DNA of 64,000 nucleotides. Origin: Phymatolithon calcareum. Its lineage: Eukaryota > Rhodophyta > Florideophyceae > Hapalidiales. A model generated the notes under the pieces. The model did not search any database, had not been told where the DNA came from, and was given only the letters and a program-made list of their open reading frames with translations. Position numbers and translations under genes: made by a program. The stretch covers positions 1,240,001-1,304,000 of the forward strand of contig OZ345383.1 of assembly GCA_977006965.1 (NCBI GenBank). The letters are read 5' to 3'. Shown here one piece after another: positions 56,327 through 64,000 of this stretch (within the stretch, counting starts at the first letter, position 1; every line of letters begins with the position of its first letter).

Positions 56327-57060
56327 GTAAACTAGACACTAGGGACGCCTGGCGTGGGGGAAAGAGGCAAGAGGTCTAGTGGTCGAGGTAGTTCTTACCA
56401 AGTGCGGCCATGTCCGGGGGCACAATAATGATCCCTCGCATCTTCAAGCTTGGAGTTGTCGAGGACGCTATGTCCTCGTGTCCTCGTATCTCCTCTACTG
56501 ACGCAAGAAAACGGAACTTGTTTCGAAATGGCAATATCATACGTATTGCCATTTCGAAACAATGGATCATGATGATCCATGCTTGTCCAATGGTCCGCTG
56601 GAAGCAAAGTATTCATCATCATCATGCTGTGATAAGCGCTACAGTATAGCGCTTCGCAACTCGTCGCACCGTGTGGATCAATGCTACGCCACGAATCAGA
56701 ATCATTACGGCTTTATGTCCATTGGCTAACATAATTGAGACTCTGATACGAGGTCCATTGATCTAAAGTTTATGTTACACTAATTTTAGATCAATACCGT
56801 TGGAAACTCAAGTTTGCAACGGTAAGTGTAAACATACTTGCTGTGCTCCTCTGCACTAGTGTCTAGTTTACGAGAGCCCCTCAATTGAGGGGAGCATTTT
56901 CATATTTCTTGCGTCTTTGTAAGTACCGGTCGATCGCCGTAAAATAGACACTAGTACAGTATCTATTGTACGGCAACCGATCGAAACCTACAAAGACGCT
57001 AGAAATATGAAACTGTTGTCCTCAATTGAGGACCTCTCGTGCAACTAGCAATACTAGTTT
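56327..57060. repeat. Foldback island with nested inverted repeats
   Basis: A 206 bp imperfect palindrome spans about 56855-57060 (arms about 80% complementary, each containing CCTCAATTGAGG). A perfect 19 bp stem with a 7 base loop lies at 56518-56562. GTAAACTAGACACTAG at 56327-56342 recurs inverted at 56856-56871. Smaller stems lie at 56634-56652 and 56757-56793. No protein is encoded; MITE-like foldback elements are the likeliest origin. Confidence 0.7.
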
Positions 57061-57586
57061 TTCGCTAATTTTTCGGTCCTCTTTTTGCTGATGTGGAGAG
57101 CCGCGATTGCGCTATAATTTCATAATTTGTCGAGCTACACTCAGAAGTTGCATTCAAATATTATTGCTTTTCGGCTTTTTCGGCTGGGACGCCGGCAGTG
57201 GAGCAGTGAACAAACTTTGTACTTTTGGGCGTGAGTGGACCAGAGAAAAACGTCGTTATTGTACTGTAGGTGTCTTTCCCAAAACTTAGCAACCGTGCAA
57301 AAAGTCAAATGCTGGCTTCTGCGTCGTTGTCGAATTCTCATCGTAGCATTGGCCCTGCCTCAGTAGCCTTCAAGTTTGTCCTCTGCAATACAGATAGTTT
57401 AGCATTTGCGCACCCTAATATCCTCTATTTCCGTGAGAGCGCACGACGTCAGCATCCATCGTGGGGGTATTTTGCGTCTCGTCTTGCTCTCCGATCCATG
57501 TTATTTCGCTGCAGCACTTCACCAACCAGTCCGTACCAAGTCAAAATTGTTGCTCAACCTTATCTTCGTATTTGTGCAATTCGACT

Positions 57587-58447
57587 ATGTTTTCCGGGAC
57601 ATCCCATGCCGATCTCACACCAGTCGACTCTCCGTTTCCTACTGGAACCTTCCCATCCGCCTTCACGTTCACCGAATTCGAGCCTCCACAGTTGCTTCAG
57701 CGTCATCTTTCAGAGGCCATTGAAGACATCATCAATGATAACAACTCTATTTCTCATGCCACTGCCGATATGGACATGCAACCTAAAATGGAAAGCGGAA
57801 ACCACAGCCCGAGTTTTGCGAAAGGTAATATCATGTTCCTGTGTTCTCATCAAACTTGCGGTAGGGTCTTTTCCAAAAAATGGAACCTTCAGGCGCACAT
57901 CCGTCTCCACACCGGCGAGAAGCCCTTCGTCTGTCGCCTTGGCTGTGGTGAGAAGCACATGTGGATGAGCTCCCTCAAGTCTCACGAAAAGCGCAGGTGC
58001 AAACTGCTTCCAGCTTCCGCTCGAGTCCGCAAGAGAATTCGCCGGCGATCGACTTCAAACCCTCAATTTGCTGTTCATTCAGCCCTTTCTGCGCGGCGCT
58101 CATATGACATATCTCCATTTGGATCGTTCTCTTCTTCAATCAGCGCGAATAGCTCAAAGCATCTCGTGGGTCAAGAAAACTTCATTCCCGAGGATCTCAT
58201 TTCCCAGGTTCCTACCGAACAAGTGCTCATTTCCTCAGATCGACCTCCCAGCGATGTGACACAAGGGGGCGGGCCCGATCTGTCCGGTGACAGGGCAGGA
58301 ACTGGCTCCTTTGGCAATGGCGGGGAGCAAATCGTTCGGGAGCTAGAGACCATTTTGTCCCTTGGGGAGACTGCTTCATCATTTTGTACTAACTTGGAGA
58401 GCCCAGACAGCAGAGCAAATCGATTGTTTCTTTCAGTATCTTTTTAA
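57587..58447 (+). CDS. Two-finger C2H2/C2HC zinc-finger protein, copy 1
   Basis: 286-residue intron-less ORF. I chose the ATG at 57587 because the upstream in-frame start is only a GTG. Finger 1 spans residues 86-108 (C-x4-C-x12-H-x3-H), joined by the classical TGEKP linker to finger 2 at 116-138 (C-x3-C-x12-H-x4-C, last ligand Cys). A basic stretch RVRKRIRRR (146-154) may be the nuclear signal. An N-terminal IEDII motif (45-49) and a C-terminal IVRELETILS motif (249-258) are shared with the convergent paralog at 61835-62599, although linkers differ. A likely poly(A) signal AATAAA is at 58576-58581. Probably a nuclear transcription factor; targets unknown. Confidence 0.85.
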   Translation: MFSGTSHADLTPVDSPFPTGTFPSAFTFTEFEPPQLLQRHLSEAIEDIINDNNSISHATADMDMQPKMESGNHSPSFAKGNIMFLCSHQTCGRVFSKKWNLQAHIRLHTGEKPFVCRLGCGEKHMWMSSLKSHEKRRCKLLPASARVRKRIRRRSTSNPQFAVHSALSARRSYDISPFGSFSSSISANSSKHLVGQENFIPEDLISQVPTEQVLISSDRPPSDVTQGGGPDLSGDRAGTGSFGNGGEQIVRELETILSLGETASSFCTNLESPDSRANRLFLSVSF

Positions 58448-59460
58448 TTCGCCAACTCCGAAGCCCAAATTACGAGTAGCGCTGTCTGGAAGAAACACAA
58501 GGGTTTGGCTTTTGCACTCATTGTCATTGTCTACCTTGTTGTGAAAGCCGCGTAGCGTCAACCGCGAAGCAAAGAAATAAAGATGGTAGATTTCTTATCC
58601 AGTTTCGCCGCGTAGTCTCCCGTCCTCGCTTATGCCGCCTGAATCGGTGACAAGTATCCGTTGGAAAACGTTGTGCCGTCCGCCTCAGAACGCCAATGCA
58701 CTCCTCGATAGAAGGTCTGACCTGGATCTGGCTTCCCGATATTCTCGCAGCTACGAGCAGCTGCAACAGGAGGTATAGTTGAATACTGCGTACAAAGGCA
58801 CATGAGCAAGAACTAAGAGGTAGCAACTCTGGTGCTAGAACGACTCGGAGTTGGGATGCAATGAATGCGTTTGATCCGTAACTCTGCTGAAGCCGAAGTT
58901 GACACCGGACGAGCAGACTTATACTTGCCGAGACGCCTGAGCAGGAACCTGATAGGAAGAGGGAACGCGTAGGAAGCGTGCAATTGTTGCCAATTTACTC
59001 TAAAAATGGTTACCCGGCACTACAGTAAAATCTTCGAATTATGCTGAGAGGCGGCGTATGTTCAGACACATGGAACTGAGTTTACCTTCCGTACATGACT
59101 TCAGCTCCAATAAACATTATCTAACATGATGTTGGTGTAGTTGAGCTTACCGTGATTATGCGCATGTGCAGGCCTCGATAACCCATAGGTGTTTCGAGGC
59201 CTCCACTATGGGAGCAAATTTGCTCTAGTTCCGTGCATGAAACTCGAGTTCTGCGATACAGTACATGGTTATGGTTTTTATGTTATGCGATAGTGCAGTA
59301 CCTGGGATGCCCCATCGTGGGGGAGAGCAGCAACTACTGTAACGCTTGCGGTACAACAGTGAACCAGGGAACAGTAATAGAAACCCTGGGTTTTCAAAGT
59401 TGAACGAAACGTACGTTTCCGACAAAGCGACTTTAAGATAGATCTGGTCTCCCGCGAGTA
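58448..59460. other. Stretch without a recognised gene
   Basis: Contains the poly(A) signal of the zinc-finger gene and otherwise nothing recognisable. A segment at 59266-59334 resembles 55262-55328. Confidence 0.4.
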
Positions 59461-60143
<683 letters not shown>

Positions 60144-60158
60144 TCCATTTAATTACGA

Positions 60159-61834
60159 CAAAGCGAATTTCTGTCCCGAATGTCCTATCCGATTGGTCCG
60201 ATTGTGATACTTGGAGGTGCTGCCAGGACGTAGGGTCTTCGGCTGATTCAGGCCCGTTCTGTGCCTCAAGGTGAAAAAGTGAATTCACCATTCACAGTTG
60301 ACAACTCCGAAACAAACATGCATCATGCATGCAAGATGATCGTGGCGGACTATGCGTTGCTCGTTCAGATGAAGTATGTGTCGAACCGAATTCCATCGCT
60401 CGTCTCTGGCGCGCAGGATGACTTTGAGAGATACACTTCCTCCAGCGTTCAATATGTTTCTGAAGGTCTAACCATTTCTGGATTGCCCAATGATTGCGGC
60501 CGAGGCTGTGCAGACTTGGGTTGACAGGATCCTATTAGCCGTTTAGAAAACCAAAACAGTTGCCTTGGCTTGGCAATAATACAATGGCTAAGACTGGACA
60601 TCTGTGGTGGCCGCGATCCATCGGTTGGTTACACCGCGAGGTGAGCCGGCACTGTGTGGTACTGCCGTGAGAAGGCCAGCCGCTGGGGGCTTGGAAAACT
60701 GATTTGGGGACTATTTAAGTTAGTGCCAGCAGCTACTAGAATTTCTGGGCTTCTCGCACGGTGTAAACCAATATTCTTGCTTCACAGAAATGACACGCTG
60801 ATGTAGCTGAGGCAAGCTGGAGGTTGAGGTTTATGGGTTACGCGCACACGAATAAGTTAAGATCGTGGAAGTGGGGTAACAACTCTGAGCAAATGAGGAG
60901 GAGGTAAACGATCGTTTACAATGCCACTATTAGCAGCTGAACCAACGCTGAGTTTTTCGTTTGATTATGCACTCTCTTAACAGCTGGTCACCTCAGTATC
61001 GATGCGGATGCTCTGTGGGCGAGTACGGTACTGTAAAAATGAGAAATCCTCGGCTCGGCAAATATAAGGAGATACAAGTGCATTGAAGAAAACCTCTCAA
61101 AAAGAAGTGCCACCGGTACCCCTTTCGGATCTACCAGGAGAAGAGACATACATCTCCAGTAGATTTGTCCTCTGGTACATACGGGGCAATGCTGTTCTCG
61201 AGATCTGTCTACTTACAAAGCAGGTTTCCTATCTGACAAATCGTTCCCTTCGATGTGCTCTGTAGGATAGGACATTCCCATTTGACGGCACGTAGTACCC
61301 ATCAGCTCATGAGGAGCCACATACAGTAATACATTTCAATTCTGTGCAGTCCCGTGCAGAGCCAGACATGAAACAGTGGTAATTCATCAATGGTTATTGG
61401 AAGTACAAACCCCCCGAAATAAGGACGCAATTCTAGAGTAATACTGCTTGCAAGCGATGATAACTGCGAATTAGTCAGTAAAAATCGGAATTCAAGAAGA
61501 TACATATTGCGGATAGGCGAACAAAGTTGTGAGTTTGTGTTCTATCTAGTAGGAATGGCGCACTGCCGTCGCCCTAATAAAAGTCTGCCTTGTAAGCCTC
61601 TTTTGGACCAGCAGAATTATATTCCTAAATATGTAGAAGACCACAGTTTAGCAATAGCCGAACGTGCGGCACAATTCGACACTCCTGCTAAATGAATGGC
61701 GCACCTCGTCTGAATATTCTTTTCTTGGTTCTTCTCATCAAGTGTTAAGCTAGGAATGAACAAAGAGAAGAGGGAACTGGGATGAAGTTTACAAAAGTCT
61801 GTAACCAGCATAATATAGTTAGAGAGAGATAACA
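60159..61834. other. Stretch without a recognised gene
   Basis: Only short unsupported frames (for example 61083-61265 and 61507-61695). Confidence 0.4.
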
Positions 61835-62599
61835 TTAAATGAATCGACTAGAAAGAATGCATTCCAATTCGCGGACAATTTCGCTGTTGCGATTCCAAAG
61901 CTCGACAGGCCCTTCCTGAACGAGGGTTTTTTTCTTGGAGGGTTGATCGGCAGAGCGATAACAGATGGGATTCACGGGGACGAATTCTGATGAATGATAC
62001 TCGCTGACAGCCGAAGAGAACGACGCACATGGCGACACTGATACTGGGCGCGGAACAAAGTGACGTGGACGAATCTTTTTGCGGATGCGCGCCGACGGGG
62101 GAAGAAGCTTACATTTCCGATTTTCATGGCTCTTGAGTGAACTCATCCACATATGCTTTTCACCGCAACCGAGGCGACACGCGAAGGGTTTCTCGCCGGT
62201 GTGTAGTCGGAGATGCGCTTGTAAGTTCCACTTCTTGGAGAAAACTCTGCCGCACTTCTCGTAGGAGCAGGAGAATGAGTTCTTCCGCTTCGGTGGTGCA
62301 GTTGGGATGACAGCCGTGGCTTCCGACGTGAAATCAGAGAGCGGCGATTCGACTGATGCAGCGGCCTTGGAGTGCACGGTTTGCACGGCTGGGTGCACGA
62401 CGGTATTGGGATCAGATCGGATGAGCGGGCTGTTGGAGTAGATGATATCTTCGATAGTCTGCGGAAGACGCAACAAGTGGGAATCATCGACAGCTTGGGA
62501 GAGGACACCGTCGAGGTCGATGTCGAAAAGCGGGGGGAGTGGACGGCACGTGGGGGCGAGAAAGTCGGGGTCTGTAGAGGTCTCGGTAGCGGGGATCAT
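61835..62599 (-). CDS. Two-finger C2H2/C2HC zinc-finger protein, copy 2
   Basis: 254-residue ORF from an ATG at 62599. Finger 1 at 111-133 (C-x4-C-x12-H-x3-H), TGEKP linker, finger 2 at 141-163 ending in Cys instead of His, and a basic RIRKKIRPR block after it. The IEDII motif (49-53) and the C-terminal [10 protein letters not shown] (241-250) match the paralog at 57587-58447, which points toward it (convergent, 3.4 kb apart). The fingers are almost identical between copies whereas the Ser/Pro-rich linkers have diverged. It ends at SRFI, about 27 residues earlier than copy 1. Likely a nuclear regulator; partner and targets unknown. Confidence 0.85.
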   Translation of the reverse strand: MIPATETSTDPDFLAPTCRPLPPLFDIDLDGVLSQAVDDSHLLRLPQTIEDIIYSNSPLIRSDPNTVVHPAVQTVHSKAAASVESPLSDFTSEATAVIPTAPPKRKNSFSCSYEKCGRVFSKKWNLQAHLRLHTGEKPFACRLGCGEKHMWMSSLKSHENRKCKLLPPSARIRKKIRPRHFVPRPVSVSPCASFSSAVSEYHSSEFVPVNPICYRSADQPSKKKTLVQEGPVELWNRNSEIVRELECILSSRFI

Positions 62600-64000
62600 T
62601 TCTCAATAGCTACAACGTCGTAGGCGGTGCGGGTCGATGGATGTGGTATCCAGTGCTTCAAAACGTTTCGCGATGTCGATCGGTGTTGGAGTCCTAGCCG
62701 AGACCCGAAGATGCGTGAAATAGTACTTCCGCTAATGAGAGACAGTAATCAAAGAAGAAGTACGGGACAGGATAATTTTTCGGGCCATTACCACGTAGCG
62801 TTCATTGATAGAAGCGCATCATAGATGATAAAATTGGATCTCCCAGTTTGGAAACGGCATTGAACGCTGTTGTGAAACTACTGTATGTGTTTTTGAAAAG
62901 GGCGGGATTCTGCTCTTGTAAGTGTCAGCGTGGCACTTTAGCCATTTCACGGAGAGCGGAGTTGGAGACGGTGGGAAGATAGCGCGATCAAACTCAAATA
63001 AGATAGCAAAATTAAGGATTGACACATCATCGAATCCACACACATTTATCCGCGTCCACCGTACCGACGTTGAGGTTGCTAGTACATTACCCAATGAAGC
63101 GTTGCGTCATGATCCGCGCTCCACGTTTGCGGTGTGGAAGTAAGAAAACAGCTAATGACCTGAAAGCCATGGATGGGGCATGGACTGCGTCGACTGCTCC
63201 CCCGACGTTGGCATCGTCTTTGATATCCTTACAGAGTACAGATATTCTGTGCTGGATCGCCTATTGGCCAGCAATAAACGCGGAGATTTGGGAAGCCCCT
63301 GAAAATGTAGCCGGACAAAAGCTGAAATTTTAGCGGAATCGGACCTTGCCACATCAGCAAGTATGAGGCTAAAAATACAGGCAAAATAGGAATTATATCA
63401 TTCTGGAATTAATCGCAATTCAACATTTGAGAGGACTGGCGAAATTCATGAAACGCCGTACTGTACAATGCACTCCGTTCGGTGCCAAAGGGACGTCCCA
63501 GTATTCTACCCAATAGGCGTAAAGCGATGACGGGCCAGGTGCGTGTCAACGAGCTAATTCTGATCATCATGCGCCTCGAGCAAACGCGTTCCCCAAGGGG
63601 ATGAAACTCGGCATCGCATCAAGCGAAGCCTGGTAAAATTTACGCGGGATTCCTGCTCGTCCTCCACACCATTAGTCACGTCAGGGAAATGTACTTGGCC
63701 AATTACGGGCGCTGTAGATTGTTTGAGCGCAAAGTTCCACCTCTTCCATAATTATCAGCTCGCTTTGAGCATGCAAGTCTCGATTTACTACAGTACTATT
63801 CCTCAAATTCACATATCCATGTCAATAACGATTGCCTTGGTTTTTCGCAACGCGGGAGCAATTTACTTCGCACTTAAAGATCACCACGCGCAACATACAC
63901 CTGACGGCCTCAAGAGCTGACAGAGATGCCGCTGCTTACAGCAGTGAATCACATCGATAGATGTCGACTTATTGAACGGCCGGCCTCTCCCATGGCCATA
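62600..64000. other. Stretch without a recognised gene to window end
   Basis: A plus-strand patch near 63170-63310 (VGIVFDILTEYRYSVLDRLL in one frame) looks weakly protein-like but is short and flanked by stops. It includes the presumed upstream region of the minus-strand zinc-finger gene. Confidence 0.35.

Noticed and set aside
57270-57968. 232-codon ORF overlapping the zinc-finger gene
   Set aside because: Different frame from the fingers, Ser/Pro-rich out-of-frame reading.

Overview
This is a nuclear window from a eukaryote, about half of it transposable elements. A few intron-less regulatory genes sit in long stretches with no recognisable gene. The intact genes are uninterrupted ORFs, and several retroelement classes (Ty1/copia, Ty3/chromovirus, tyrosine-recombinase, LINE) coexist with MULE and DDE transposon remains. 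I infer a multicellular red alga (florideophyte-like), with moderate to low confidence; no rRNA, tRNA or organellar marker is present to prove it.

Layout. 1-2904: dead Ty3/gypsy pol relic (+). 3190-4139: broken, unrecognised coding-like tract (-). 6224-7566: decayed MULE with near-identical 82-83 bp TIRs, a 10 bp target duplication, SWIM-finger transposase remains and a LINE-like tail. 11804-11865: perfect 62 bp palindrome. 13359-13997 (-) and 15700-17247 (+): divergent pair of paralogous bZIP-like genes. 18783-24476: complete Ty3 chromovirus (-) with 378 bp LTRs and TSD gtcat, coding region dead. 24770-29844: degenerate LINE (-). 30847-43688: copia element A (-) with 372 bp LTRs and TSD gaaat; it carries a nested tyrosine-recombinase (DIRS/Ngaro-like) retroelement (about 36.0-41.2 kb) and an extra antisense gene relic (31662-32655). 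43794-45105: unrecognised broken tract (-). 46027-52067: copia element B (+), 334 bp LTRs differing at two positions, TSD acttt. 52251-53238: DDE transposase relic (+). 53302-55385: possible TIR element without a visible transposase. 55595-57060: short palindromes and foldbacks. 57587-58447 (+) and 61835-62599 (-): convergent pair of paralogous two-finger zinc-finger genes. 59461-60143: LINE-like tail interrupted by a GAAA microsatellite.

The apparently functional content is therefore four putative nuclear DNA-binding proteins in two local paralog pairs: a divergent bZIP-like pair and a convergent C2H2/C2HC pair. Every mobile element examined carries inactivating stops, frameshifts, deletions or lost catalytic residues. 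By hand-counted LTR divergence copia B is youngest (about 0.6%), then the chromovirus (about 3%) and copia A (about 3.5%). Boundaries of the LINE and tyrosine-recombinase elements are estimates. Some reading-frame limits were judged from homology-like motifs, not from the first possible start codon.
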